From an uncultured Candidatus Melainabacteria bacterium (GTDB taxonomy: Bacteria > Cyanobacteriota > Vampirovibrionia > Gastranaerophilales > Gastranaerophilaceae): a DNA stretch of 64,000 nucleotides. Positions 42,687 to 51,390 of this stretch are shown here, one piece after another. The position numbers were made by a program, and so were the translations under genes. Below the pieces are notes generated by a model, which searched no databases, had not been told where the DNA came from, and was given only the letters and a program-made list of their open reading frames with translations. The stretch spans positions 124,001 through 188,000 of the forward strand of contig CANARY010000005.1 of the NCBI GenBank assembly GCA_947364235.1. Reading direction: 5' to 3'. Each line of letters starts with the position of its first letter. The first letter of the stretch is position 1.

Positions 42687-43775
42687 CTAAATCACCGTAC
42701 TTTCTTTTGATTTGTCCATAATATCTTTATTTGCTAATTTACCCATATGTCTCGCTTTATAAATTACATTTGCCACTCCGCCCGCAGTAAGAGCCATTGT
42801 AAAAAGAAGCCATCCTTTTCCAGCATGCTTCATAAAACCTTTTTTGCCGGCTTCACCTGTCCAAAGAGTTTTTGAAGCCCCTGCAAAAGATTTTCCAAAT
42901 GCTTTTGAAATTTCTACAAAATTTTCACCTGCATTCTTCATACGGCTGCCTAATTTAGTAAAAATACCTTCTCCCGGCTTTGCAATGTGGCGTTTTCTGC
43001 CTGCAACCGCATCAAAGAAACGACTCCAATCATTTTGAACAGCAAGTCCTACACCGACTCCAGCCCAAGCATAAGAAGCAAGACTCTTCGCAGTTTTTGC
43101 AGTAGAAATTACGCTTTGGATTATCGGGGTAGTTTCTGTTACAGAATCGTTTAGATTTTCACCCAGACCAATTTTCTTAGCAATATTGTCGTAATATTTT
43201 ATACCAATATCTTTTTGAATAATATCTTTTCTAAAAAACTCTCTGCTGTCGTAAATTTTTCTCTGCTGAATCTGAGGTTCTATATTTGCAGCTTCACCTG
43301 CTTCTTTAGGAAGAGGATAATAAACATGCTCTATCGGAAGTTCTATATCAACACCTGTTCCCCAATGGACAGGGCGTGTAACAAGGTCATTTGCAAGAGT
43401 TTTGAACACACCGTACAAAACAACTCCAAGAGCCATCTTATTTCCGTTTAAGTTTGCTATTTTTTGAGATTTTGGACTCAAATCTTTCAGCATATTAAAT
43501 AAACCCATAAACATTGCACTGCCTAAAAGATAAGGCACAATTCCCATAGAAAGAAATTCATAGAAATCTGAGTTTACATCTCCTCTAAAACCTTTAACAG
43601 GATACTGCAAAAAAGCGTTAGTAGTTTTCTGGAACTTTTGGTTCATTCTTGTTCCGAGCGTATTCGGTAAAATACGTGATTCTACTTCGCCGACAGATTT
43701 TGAAGCCTCATCTTTCTTGTCAGCTTTTTTACCGAACGCAACTTTATTGTCTGCTAATCTTACCGCTTTAATCAT
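42687..43775 (-). CDS. Multi-pass membrane protein with N-terminal VAFGKK motif (362 aa)
   Basis: I do not recognise this 362-residue protein. The N-terminus (MIKAVRLADNKVAFGKKADK) carries a variant of the F-G tag. Hydrophobic segments lie at about 75-97, 110-125, 238-252 and 320-340, separated by basic loops; the middle holds RPVHWGTGVDIELPIEHVYYPLP. It is the first gene of a three-gene operon with the 852-residue protein and the GH13 enzyme. The promoter region holds the AAATAGCAAAAAT element also found before the giant GH13 gene. Confidence 0.78.
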   Translation of the reverse strand: MIKAVRLADNKVAFGKKADKKDEASKSVGEVESRILPNTLGTRMNQKFQKTTNAFLQYPVKGFRGDVNSDFYEFLSMGIVPYLLGSAMFMGLFNMLKDLSPKSQKIANLNGNKMALGVVLYGVFKTLANDLVTRPVHWGTGVDIELPIEHVYYPLPKEAGEAANIEPQIQQRKIYDSREFFRKDIIQKDIGIKYYDNIAKKIGLGENLNDSVTETTPIIQSVISTAKTAKSLASYAWAGVGVGLAVQNDWSRFFDAVAGRKRHIAKPGEGIFTKLGSRMKNAGENFVEISKAFGKSFAGASKTLWTGEAGKKGFMKHAGKGWLLFTMALTAGGVANVIYKARHMGKLANKDIMDKSKESTVI

Positions 43776-43821
43776 ACAAACCCCATCTGGTATCTATATA
43801 TAAAAAGTCCCTAAAAAACTT

Positions 43822-43844
43822 ATTTTTGCTATTTATAAAGCATG
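43822..43844 (-). promoter_or_regulatory. AAATAGCAAAAAT element, copy at 43.8 kb
   Basis: On the minus strand CATGC-N5-AAATAGCAAAAAT, then 28 nt to TATAG and the start codon 46 nt away. The same 13-mer with CATGC at identical spacing lies before the gene starting at 57455. Confidence 0.5.
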
Positions 43845-43923
43845 AACTTTACATATTGTTACAATGTTTTAGAAATATAAAACACACACAATTAACTTAC
43901 CAAAAACAAAAAAAATATTCAAT

Positions 43924-43950
43924 AAAAAAGGACTTATAAAGTCCTTTTTT
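43924..43950 (-). terminator. Terminator of the ferritin operon
   Basis: AAAAAAGGAC-TTATAAA-GTCCTTTTTT; symmetrical stem with T run on the minus strand. Confidence 0.75.
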
Positions 43951-43953
43951 AGA

Positions 43954-44442
43954 TTAAGCTCTTTCACTTAACTCTTTGTCCATAAGATAAAGAGCAACTT
44001 TATCATCTCCAAATAGTTCTAAGCGTTTGATGATGTTTTTGATATTTTGTTCTTCTTCAATTTGTTCATTTATAAACCAGTCAATAAAAGAAAGAGTTGT
44101 TCTGTCGCATTCTTCCTCTGCAGCTTTTGCAACTTTCATTACAGATTCTGTTATGCATTTTTCATGCTCATAAATTTTATTAAAAACAGAAATTATTCCT
44201 TGAAATTCAAACTCTGGCGTTTTAATCTGTTTCAAAGTAACAAAGCTGTTTCTTTCTATCAAATAATCAAATAGCTTAAGTCCGTGTTCTACTTCTTCTT
44301 TCGCTTGAAGCTTGAGCCATGAAGAAAATCCGAAAAGTCCCAGCTCTTTCATATAAGCAGACATTGAAAGATATAAATAACCGGAATAAAACTCTTTATT
44401 AATCTGTTCATTCAGTATTTCATTAATTTTTTCACTAATCAT
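43954..44442 (-). CDS. ftn: Ferritin
   Basis: A 162-residue non-haem ferritin (four-helix bundle) that stores iron as ferric oxide. Ferroxidase residues are visible in INKEFYSGYLYLSMSAY, KLQAKEEVEHGLKLFDYL (E-x-x-H) and the later EEECDRTTLSFIDWFINEQIEEEQ segment. No haem-ligand Met of bacterioferritin is evident. It overlaps the desulfoferrodoxin gene by 8 nt, linking iron storage with superoxide removal. Confidence 0.95.
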   Translation of the reverse strand: MISEKINEILNEQINKEFYSGYLYLSMSAYMKELGLFGFSSWLKLQAKEEVEHGLKLFDYLIERNSFVTLKQIKTPEFEFQGIISVFNKIYEHEKCITESVMKVAKAAEEECDRTTLSFIDWFINEQIEEEQNIKNIIKRLELFGDDKVALYLMDKELSERA

Positions 44443-44827
44443 TTTTATTCTCCCCCCAAAGTCCGTGTATATTACAGAACTCTATTGCATCAATTTCTTC
44501 CGGCATGCAGGTAATATTAAACTCTGCAATTTCATTAGGATTGAGATATTTTAAATGAAGCTCTGATTTATCTTTCTTATAAATCTCTATAAACTGAATA
44601 TAATGCTCAGGAATCATCGGATGACTTTTAACCTGTACATATCTTTCACTTTCCCTAAACTCAACAACCGGTGCGTGCTTTTCGCCTGTTTCGGATTTAT
44701 CATGCTGAATAGTTTGCAATTTCATCGGCTCTCCGCAGCAAACAAGCTCGCCTGCACCTGATAAAATAACCTGCACAAGATTTCCGCAAATATTGCATTT
44801 ATACAACTGTAATTTTTCTGTAGACAT
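44435..44827 (-). CDS. dfx: Desulfoferrodoxin (superoxide reductase)
   Basis: Reduces superoxide to hydrogen peroxide in anaerobes and microaerophiles. The start at 44827 (GGAGGTGG) gives 130 residues. The N-terminal desulforedoxin-like domain has YKCNICG and LVCCGEPM (four Cys for FeCys4 centre I); the SOR domain has GEKHAPVVE, SHPMIPEHYIQFIEI and the C-terminal CNIHGLW, with His and Cys ligands of centre II. Full set of ligands, so 2Fe-SOR type. Coupled with ferritin. Confidence 0.95.
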   Translation of the reverse strand: MSTEKLQLYKCNICGNLVQVILSGAGELVCCGEPMKLQTIQHDKSETGEKHAPVVEFRESERYVQVKSHPMIPEHYIQFIEIYKKDKSELHLKYLNPNEIAEFNITCMPEEIDAIEFCNIHGLWGENKND

Positions 44828-44856
44828 TATCCACCTCCAACTTAATTTTATCGGGT

Positions 44857-44871
44857 TAAATATTATTCTCA
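44857..44871. promoter_or_regulatory. Possible Fur/PerR-like operator
   Basis: TAAATAT-T-ATTCTCA resembles a 7-1-7 Fur-family box (one half good, one half degenerate). It lies between the divergent dfx/ftn and YkgJ-like promoters, overlapping their -35 regions. Confidence 0.3.
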
Positions 44872-44900
44872 TTGCCGAAGCAGGCAATTTATGGTACTAT
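44872..44900 (+). promoter_or_regulatory. Leaderless promoter of the YkgJ-like gene
   Basis: TTGCCG, a 17-nt spacer, and extended -10 TGGTACTAT (hexamer 44895-44900), 7 nt from the ATG at 44908; no Shine-Dalgarno. Confidence 0.6.
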
Positions 44901-44907
44901 TTTGGAT

Positions 44908-45645
44908 ATGGATAATTTTTTTGCAGCAAATAATACACAGGAAACAAACTCTCTTAATTCGCAGTATGACAATCTAAAAGATAACTACGAAAAGATATTT
45001 ATTGAAGCCGCAGAAAGCATTAGACGCGAAGTTAACAAGTTCAAGCCGGAAAATCCTTGTGAAAAATGTCAAATTAAGGACTGTAAAATTGAAACAAAAG
45101 ATGTTTTTGCACCTTATCCAATGAATTGCGAATACAGAGACTGGCAGCTTAAAATATTGACTTTCCTCTCCGGAGATTACAGACAAAAACTTAAAGCTGC
45201 TTACAAAGCAATCATGGACAAAAAAAACGAATACTCCTGCTCAAGATGCGCAGCCTGCTGTCAGCTTGCAACAAGTGAATACTCTTATCAGCAGTTAAAA
45301 CAAAGAGCTATGCGAGGTGATAAATTCGCTAGTGATTTTGTTTCAGTTTTTGTTCCTTACGAAAATGAAGATGAAGCTAAAAAAGCAAATCCTGAATATT
45401 TTGAACTTCTGAACGAACTTGTTGAAGATAAAGTTTATTATTATTACTGTCCAAAAATGAAAGACAATCTATGTACAGATTATGAAAACAGACCTGATAT
45501 CTGCAAAGATTTTCCGCATAATCCGCTTAAGCTTTTGCCTTCTTCATGCTCTTTTAACAGCTGGAAAAATGAGATTACCCATGATGCAATGCTTTTAAAA
45601 GCAAAAGTAGATATTATAGATTTTTATAAGGATAAATTACAATAA
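44908..45645 (+). CDS. YkgJ-family Cys-cluster protein
   Basis: A 245-residue protein with the Cys cluster of the zinc- or Fe-S-binding YkgJ/UPF0153 family: CSRCAACCQLA (C-x2-C-x2-CC), followed by YYYCPKMKDNLCTDYENRPDICKDFPHNP. An additional N-terminal region has CEKCQIKDC. The family function is uncertain. I use the ATG at 44908, which fits the leaderless promoter; a TTG at 44872 lies in the promoter itself. The gene ends with a 1-nt overlap with rlmN, opening the long plus-strand operon. Confidence 0.85.
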   Translation: MDNFFAANNTQETNSLNSQYDNLKDNYEKIFIEAAESIRREVNKFKPENPCEKCQIKDCKIETKDVFAPYPMNCEYRDWQLKILTFLSGDYRQKLKAAYKAIMDKKNEYSCSRCAACCQLATSEYSYQQLKQRAMRGDKFASDFVSVFVPYENEDEAKKANPEYFELLNELVEDKVYYYYCPKMKDNLCTDYENRPDICKDFPHNPLKLLPSSCSFNSWKNEITHDAMLLKAKVDIIDFYKDKLQ

Positions 45646-46676
45646 TGATTTTAGCCGGAATGACTTTGGGAGAATTGGAAGATTTAATGAACAAGCTTGG
45701 AGCAACAAAATTTCGCGCCAAACAAGTTCATAATTGGATTTACGCAAAATCAGTTTCAACAATTGACGAGATGACAAATCTTTCCAAAGATTTTCGTGAA
45801 CAATTGAAAGAAACAGCAAGTGTTACCGAAACAAAAGTAAAAATAAAACAAGTCAGTAAAGATGGAACGATTAAGTATTTAGTCGAATTTCCTGACGGAG
45901 AATGTGTAGAAACGGTTCTCATGCGCTTCGATAACCGAGCAAACTTGACAGCTTGCGTTAGTTCGCAGGTCGGGTGTGCTGTAAACTGTTCTTTTTGCGC
46001 AACAGGAAAAGGCGGTTTTAAAAGAAACTTAACTTATCAAGAAATCATAGAACAAGTCTTAACAATTCAGCGCGATACAGGGCTTAAGGTTACTAATATC
46101 GTGTTTATGGGACAGGGCGAACCGCTTTTAAATCTTGACAACGTATTAAAAGCACTGGATATTTTTAACAATGATTTTCAAATCGGAGCAAGAAGGATTA
46201 CCATCTCTACGAGCGGTATTATTCCTGGTATTAATAAGCTATCAGAGTTAGAACTTCAATCAACTCTGGCAATTTCGCTTCATGCTCCAAATCATGATTT
46301 AAGGCGCGAACTAATGCCGATTGAAAACAGGTATCCGATTAATGAGTTAAAAAAATCGCTCAAAAACTACATCGATAAAACAGGGCGCAGAATTACAATT
46401 GAGTATATTTTAATCCACGGTTTTAACGATAACCCTGCTGTTGCAAAAGAGCTTGCGAATCTATTAAAAGATTTAAAATGCAATATAAACTTAATCCCAT
46501 ATAATTCTGTTATTGAAAATGATTATAAGAAACCTTCAAGCAATGATATTATGAAATTTAAGTATCTCCTTGAGCATTCAGGGAAAAAAGTTACCGTAAG
46601 GCTTGAGCGCGGAGCTGATATTGATGCGGCTTGCGGTCAATTACGCGGCAGGGAAAGGGCGCAAAAGGGTGAATAA
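45645..46676 (+). CDS. rlmN: 23S rRNA/tRNA adenine-C2 methyltransferase
   Basis: Radical SAM enzyme methylating A2503 of 23S rRNA and A37 of some tRNAs. The 343-residue protein has the Fe-S Cys motif CAVNCSFC (C111, C115, C118), GQGEPLLN, and the catalytic C-terminal Cys in AACGQL. Starts MILAGMTLGELEDL. Overlaps the preceding and following genes, consistent with a translationally coupled operon. Confidence 0.96.
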   Translation: MILAGMTLGELEDLMNKLGATKFRAKQVHNWIYAKSVSTIDEMTNLSKDFREQLKETASVTETKVKIKQVSKDGTIKYLVEFPDGECVETVLMRFDNRANLTACVSSQVGCAVNCSFCATGKGGFKRNLTYQEIIEQVLTIQRDTGLKVTNIVFMGQGEPLLNLDNVLKALDIFNNDFQIGARRITISTSGIIPGINKLSELELQSTLAISLHAPNHDLRRELMPIENRYPINELKKSLKNYIDKTGRRITIEYILIHGFNDNPAVAKELANLLKDLKCNINLIPYNSVIENDYKKPSSNDIMKFKYLLEHSGKKVTVRLERGADIDAACGQLRGRERAQKGE

Positions 46677-48555
46677 CATTTTCGAAAAAAATATTCAGGC
46701 ACTTGCTGCAAAAAACATTGAACTTGCAGAAAAGCTTGTTAAATATATTCCTACAGATATTCCGCAGCTCATTAATGAAAACGGAGCGTATAATTTAATA
46801 TACAAAAATATTCCGCTTCACCATCCTGCCAATCCTTTAGGAGAAGCGCGTGAAATTTTCTCAATGGCTGAAAACACTCCTGTAACAATACATCTGGTTT
46901 TCGGTATTGGACTGGGTTACTTGTTCCAAGTTGCTTCTGCAAATTCTGCCGGCACAGTTATACTTTATGAACCTGATTTAAATATATTAAAAATTGCATT
47001 CTCACTTGTAGACTTTTCAGAAGATATTTATAAGAACAATATTTTTATAGCTGAAACATTAGAAAAAACAGGAGAGTATTTATATACTAAATCTAATACG
47101 AAAAACCTTCCTCTTATGCTTTCTACAACTAATTACAGAGAGTTGAACAGCAAAAATTTTAACGAAATGGTTGAAAAGCTTCAAAGGATGATAGGCTCTT
47201 ATAACCTTGATTTAAAATACACTCAGGAAAAATTCTATCCGCTTGTAAGAAATATTTTAAATAACATACCAAACCTTATAAAAGAACCTCCTCTAAGCTC
47301 AATCAAAGATTTTTATAAAGGAAAAACAGCAGTGGTTGTATCTGCCGGTCCTACTTTAGACAAAAACATTGAAACAATAAAAAAATACCGTAACAATGTA
47401 GTATTAATTGTTGTAGGAACAGCAATGAAAACGCTCAGCCGGCATGGCATTACTCCAGATTTCTTATGCATTATTGAAACTTACGATTCTTCTAAACAAA
47501 TTGAAGGGCTTGATTTATCAGAAGTTAACTTCATAACAGAACCTTTTTCAAACAAGAACTTAAGAAAATTTAAGTTTAAACAAGTATTTTCACATTTATC
47601 GTCAAACCTTCCTGTTAACTCAATATGGAGTAATTTAATCAATGAAAATAGAGAAGAATATCTATCTAAAGGAACGGTATCTTACACAGCTTTAAATTCT
47701 GCAAGAATTCTCGGATGCTCTAAAATCGTTATGGTCGGGCAGGATTTAGCATACATTGAAGGTCAATGCTACAGTAAAGACTCTGCTTATAAAGACTTGA
47801 AATGCACTTGTAATGAAGGTAAATGGAAAATAACAGCAGCAAATTTCGAAGAGTTTGCGAATTCTTTAAGTAATTCTGCTGATATAGAGAAACGAAGAAC
47901 TGCGGCTTTAAGAAGACTTGAAAATTTAAACAACTCTCTATACTACGTAAAAGGTATTCAAGGAGATATGATTCCAACTGAATCTGTTTATGCAGCGTTC
48001 ATCAAGCCTTTAAGCGAGTTTGCAGAAATACATAATGACCGCGAATACATTAATACATCTATGGTTGGTGCTCAAATTGACGGTTATAAAAATATGGATT
48101 TAGAAGAAGCTTTGAAAGACTCTAAACCTATTGAAAACAGAAACATTGTTTTTGATTACAAATTTGATTTAGAAGAAGTTAAATCAAAACTTAAAGATGA
48201 AGTCTTGAAGCTGCAAAATATTTTATCAGATATAGAAAGCGGAAAAAAATATTTGAAAGCTTTGAATAATGATTTTAAAAGGCACAAAAATCCGACCGTT
48301 GAAGTTTTAAAAAGCTTAAAAAAAGCCTCAGCTGTATTTTTAAGCCTGAGTGAAAAAAATGCAGATACAATTTTTGATTTCATTACTGCTGCCGAAAAAA
48401 TCAATGTTGATTACGAAATGAAAATGGCAAGAAACTTTAACACAATCACTTTAAAAACATTAATAGAAAAGCTTTCAGCTTATTTTGAAAATGGAGAAAA
48501 GAAAACAAAATCAGTAATAGCATTAATTGAAAAAACAATCGGAGAGATTCAATGA
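46669..48555 (+). CDS. maf: Maf/DUF115-family motility accessory protein
   Basis: A 628-residue member of the Maf-type (DUF115, 6-hydroxymethylpterin pyrophosphokinase-like fold) family, implicated in transferring nonulosonic acids such as pseudaminic acid to flagellin. It starts at GTG 46669 (MNNIFEKNIQALAAKN), behind AAAGGG, inside the end of rlmN. The central fold shows GKTAVVVSAGPTLDKNIETIKKY, VVGTAMKTLSRHGITPDFLCIIETYD and ILGCSKIVMVGQDLAY. The C-terminal 150 residues are Lys-rich helices. The two flagellins here are likely targets (inference). Confidence 0.85.
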   Translation: MNNIFEKNIQALAAKNIELAEKLVKYIPTDIPQLINENGAYNLIYKNIPLHHPANPLGEAREIFSMAENTPVTIHLVFGIGLGYLFQVASANSAGTVILYEPDLNILKIAFSLVDFSEDIYKNNIFIAETLEKTGEYLYTKSNTKNLPLMLSTTNYRELNSKNFNEMVEKLQRMIGSYNLDLKYTQEKFYPLVRNILNNIPNLIKEPPLSSIKDFYKGKTAVVVSAGPTLDKNIETIKKYRNNVVLIVVGTAMKTLSRHGITPDFLCIIETYDSSKQIEGLDLSEVNFITEPFSNKNLRKFKFKQVFSHLSSNLPVNSIWSNLINENREEYLSKGTVSYTALNSARILGCSKIVMVGQDLAYIEGQCYSKDSAYKDLKCTCNEGKWKITAANFEEFANSLSNSADIEKRRTAALRRLENLNNSLYYVKGIQGDMIPTESVYAAFIKPLSEFAEIHNDREYINTSMVGAQIDGYKNMDLEEALKDSKPIENRNIVFDYKFDLEEVKSKLKDEVLKLQNILSDIESGKKYLKALNNDFKRHKNPTVEVLKSLKKASAVFLSLSEKNADTIFDFITAAEKINVDYEMKMARNFNTITLKTLIEKLSAYFENGEKKTKSVIALIEKTIGEIQ

Positions 48556-48998
48556 AAGTTTTAATCCAAAGAGTAAAAAAAGCTTCCGTAACAATAGATA
48601 ACAACCTGTATTCTTCAATAAATAATGGTATTTTAGCATTAGTCGGAATAGAAAAAGGAGACACTCAGGGAGAAGTTCAAAAACTCGCAAAAAAGATTGT
48701 AAACTTAAGAATATTTCCGGATGAAAATGACAAAATGAATCGTTCAATAATCGATATCCGAGGAGAAATGCTTATTGTTTCACAGTTTACACTTTGCGGT
48801 GATTGTAAAAAAGGAACCCGCCCGAGTTTTGATAAATCAGCTTCTCCTGAGGATGCAAATAAACTTTATGAAGATTTTATAAAAGAAGTTCAAACTTACG
48901 GAATTCAAACAGGAACCGGTCAGTTCGGTGCAATGATGGATGTTGAATTAATAAACGACGGCCCTGTAACATTTATGCTTGAGGTAAAAAATGGATGA
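48552..48998 (+). CDS. dtd: D-aminoacyl-tRNA deacylase
   Basis: Removes D-amino acids mischarged onto tRNA. The 148-residue protein has MKVLIQRVKKASV, VSQFTLCGDCKKGTRPSFDKSA and the diagnostic C-terminal GPVTFMLE with the Gly-cisPro motif that enforces chirality. ATGA overlap with maf and 8-nt overlap with rsmH. Confidence 0.96.
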   Translation: MKVLIQRVKKASVTIDNNLYSSINNGILALVGIEKGDTQGEVQKLAKKIVNLRIFPDENDKMNRSIIDIRGEMLIVSQFTLCGDCKKGTRPSFDKSASPEDANKLYEDFIKEVQTYGIQTGTGQFGAMMDVELINDGPVTFMLEVKNG

Positions 48999-49914
48999 TT
49001 TTAAACATTATACAGTAATGCTCAATGAAGCAGTTGACGCTTTAGAATGCAAAGACGGCAAGATTTATGTTGACTGTACCTTGGGAGGCGGTGGACACAG
49101 CGAGCTCATATTGCAAAGAATTTCTCCTAACGGAAAGCTAATTTCTTTCGATATTGATGATGAAGCTATCGCGCATGCCACTGAGCGTTTAAAAAATTAT
49201 CCAAACCTTACAATTGTAAAATCTTCTTACACCAATATTAAAAAAGAACTTAAAAAACTTGGAATTGAGAAGATTACAGGCGGTGTAATTCTGGACTTAG
49301 GAGCTTCTTACCATCAACTTACAAAAGCTGAAAGAGGATTCTCTTTTTCAAAAGACGCACCATTAGATATGAGATTCAACATGCAAAGTGATTTTTCCGC
49401 TTATGATGTGGTAAATACATACAAAGAAGATGAGCTTGTAAGGATTTTTAGTGAATATGGAGAAGAACGATTTTCGAAACGCATTGCAAAAAAGATTGTC
49501 GAAATTAGAAGGACTGAGCCGATTAGAACAACAAAAGAGCTCGCTGATATTGTTATCAGTGCGACTCCTAGGGTTAAGTCTAATATACACCCTGCTACAA
49601 GAGTGTTTCAAGCTATTCGAATAGAAGTAAATAATGAGTTAAAAAATGTAAATTTTGTACTACATGACATATTGGATTTATTGGATAAAGATGGTATAAT
49701 TTCTGTAATAAGTTTTCATTCTTTGGAAGATAGAATTGTAAAACAAATCTTCAAGTTTGAAAGCCAGAAGTGCAGATGCAATGAAATGATTTGCAAATGC
49801 CCGCCGCCAAAGATAGAGTTAGTAAATAAAAAACCAATTATGGCGAGCGAAAAGGAGATTTTGGAGAATCCGCCGTCACGAAGTGCTAAGTTAAGGGTTG
49901 TAAGAGCTATATGA
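48991..49914 (+). CDS. rsmH: 16S rRNA m4C1402 methyltransferase
   Basis: A 307-residue RsmH (MraW). It has YVDCTLGGGGHSELIL (SAM binding), DLGASYHQL, RGFSFSKDAPLDMRF, TTKELADI and VISFHSLEDRIVK. The typical division cluster (mraZ, rsmH, ftsL, ftsI) is reduced to rsmH with an FtsL-like gene behind it. ORF boundaries fit the overlap with dtd. Confidence 0.97.
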   Translation: MDDFKHYTVMLNEAVDALECKDGKIYVDCTLGGGGHSELILQRISPNGKLISFDIDDEAIAHATERLKNYPNLTIVKSSYTNIKKELKKLGIEKITGGVILDLGASYHQLTKAERGFSFSKDAPLDMRFNMQSDFSAYDVVNTYKEDELVRIFSEYGEERFSKRIAKKIVEIRRTEPIRTTKELADIVISATPRVKSNIHPATRVFQAIRIEVNNELKNVNFVLHDILDLLDKDGIISVISFHSLEDRIVKQIFKFESQKCRCNEMICKCPPPKIELVNKKPIMASEKEILENPPSRSAKLRVVRAI

Positions 49915-49954
49915 CGCCGATGGATTAAAACTTGGGAGCAGAGGAGTTAACACA

Positions 49955-50473
49955 TTGGTTTCGGCATTAAAAGTCAATAATAAATCACAAAACGGACTTA
50001 ATTATTTTATCAAAAAATTAGCAGGTGAACATAAATACCAAACGCGTGAAAAAAAGACTTTTCTCGATAAATCTGTTCAAAATTTAGCTGTTAATAGTAT
50101 AATAGAAGGGTACTTTCCAAAGGAGAATTTTGTTAAAGATATGGCAATTAAAAGAGTAAATAAAATGTTATGCGTCATATTAAGCTTACTTATCGGAGTT
50201 GTAGTTGTAAGCTACTACTTTGTTATCTCCTGTGAAATGAAATTAAATGATTTAAGCAGACAAACAGTTATTCTCAATAACGAAAACGAAGAGCTTCAAA
50301 ACAGGCTTGATACTTTAAAATCATTTAATAATGTAGATAAAACTTTACAGCAAAACAACATGCTGCAGCGCGCCGGACAAGTAATAGAAACCCCGGAAAT
50401 AACTGTTGATAGTTCATTGCCGGCAAAACACGCTGCTAAAAAGAAAATTTTTGATTACGCAATAGGATTTTAG
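49955..50473 (+). CDS. FtsL-like septum protein
   Basis: A 172-residue bitopic protein. A cytoplasmic N-terminal part of about 65 residues is followed by one transmembrane helix (MLCVILSLLIGVVVVSYYFVIS) and a short coiled coil (EMKLNDLSRQTVILNNENEELQNRLDTLK), the FtsL architecture. Its place directly after rsmH supports this, though sequence alone would not prove it. Start is TTG at 49955 with AGAGGAG 8 nt upstream. The partner ftsI is not in this window. Confidence 0.75.
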   Translation: MVSALKVNNKSQNGLNYFIKKLAGEHKYQTREKKTFLDKSVQNLAVNSIIEGYFPKENFVKDMAIKRVNKMLCVILSLLIGVVVVSYYFVISCEMKLNDLSRQTVILNNENEELQNRLDTLKSFNNVDKTLQQNNMLQRAGQVIETPEITVDSSLPAKHAAKKKIFDYAIGF

Positions 50474-50475
50474 CC

Positions 50476-51390
50476 ATGCTCAAAATAGTCTGCGGAGCCG
50501 GTAACGAAGATTATGAGAGCGTTAAGCGCTTGGTTTATATTTATGCAAAAGCCGGATGTAAATGTTTTGATTTATCAGCCAGAAAAGAAATTTTAGAAGC
50601 AGCAAAAGAAGCAGCAAAAATAGCCGGTACTGCTGACTTAAAATACTGCGTAAGCGTAGGTATTAAAGGTGATAAGCATATTGCAAAAGCGCAAATAAAA
50701 GACAGTATTTGCATAAAATGTAAAAACTGTTTTAGAAACTGCCCTAATGATGCAATTTATTCTTCAATTATTATTGATGAAAAAAAGTGTATCGGATGCG
50801 GAGTTTGCGCAAAAAAATGCCCGGCAGGCGCGATTTCTATGACAGAAAAAGATGTTAATGTCAAAGAAATTCTGCCTTATATGGTTCAAAATGGAGTAGA
50901 AATATTAGAGCTTCATGTAATGGGACATGATAAAAAAGACTTGGAATATAAATGGAACATAATTAACGAGTGTAACCCTAAATTTGCTTCAATCTGTATC
51001 GACCGTGAAAACTTCGGCAACAAAGAAGTCTTGTCGCGCATTCAAGAAATGATTTCTCATAGAAAGCCTTACACAACTATCATCCAAGCTGATGGTATTC
51101 CGATGAGCGGAGCGGAAGACGATTTCAAAACAACTCTTCAAGCAGTTGCAATGGCAGAAATCATTCAAAATGCAGACATGCCGGTACATATAATGCTCTC
51201 AGGAGGAACAAACTCAAAAACAGCTGAGCTTGCAAAGCTTTGCGGAATAAATTACTGGGGAATAGCAATCGGTTCCTGGGCACGAAAAATTGTTAAGCCT
51301 TACACTTCTGCACCTGACTTTTGGGAAAATACCGAGATACAAAATAAAGCTGTTGAAACGGCAAAAGAATTGATTAGAGCTTCTGTTTAA
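50476..51390 (+). CDS. ldpA: LdpA-like Fe-S protein (circadian clock input homologue)
   Basis: A 304-residue protein with two 4Fe-4S clusters: C79, C82, C85, C89 and C105, C108, C111, C115 (CIKCKNCFRNCP and CIGCGVCAKKCP). The N-terminal LKIVCGAGN...YIYAKAGCKCFDLSA and the C-terminal IIQADGIPMSG, IMLSGGTNSKTAELAKLCGINYWGIAIGSWARKI follow the pattern of cyanobacterial LdpA, which senses redox state for the circadian clock. Here there is no visible kai gene, so its role is likely a more general redox one. Two nt after the FtsL-like gene. Confidence 0.85.
   Translation: MLKIVCGAGNEDYESVKRLVYIYAKAGCKCFDLSARKEILEAAKEAAKIAGTADLKYCVSVGIKGDKHIAKAQIKDSICIKCKNCFRNCPNDAIYSSIIIDEKKCIGCGVCAKKCPAGAISMTEKDVNVKEILPYMVQNGVEILELHVMGHDKKDLEYKWNIINECNPKFASICIDRENFGNKEVLSRIQEMISHRKPYTTIIQADGIPMSGAEDDFKTTLQAVAMAEIIQNADMPVHIMLSGGTNSKTAELAKLCGINYWGIAIGSWARKIVKPYTSAPDFWENTEIQNKAVETAKELIRASV

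Noticed and set aside
44872-44907. Earlier TTG start of the YkgJ-like gene
   Set aside because: It lies in the predicted -35 box, so it would not be transcribed.
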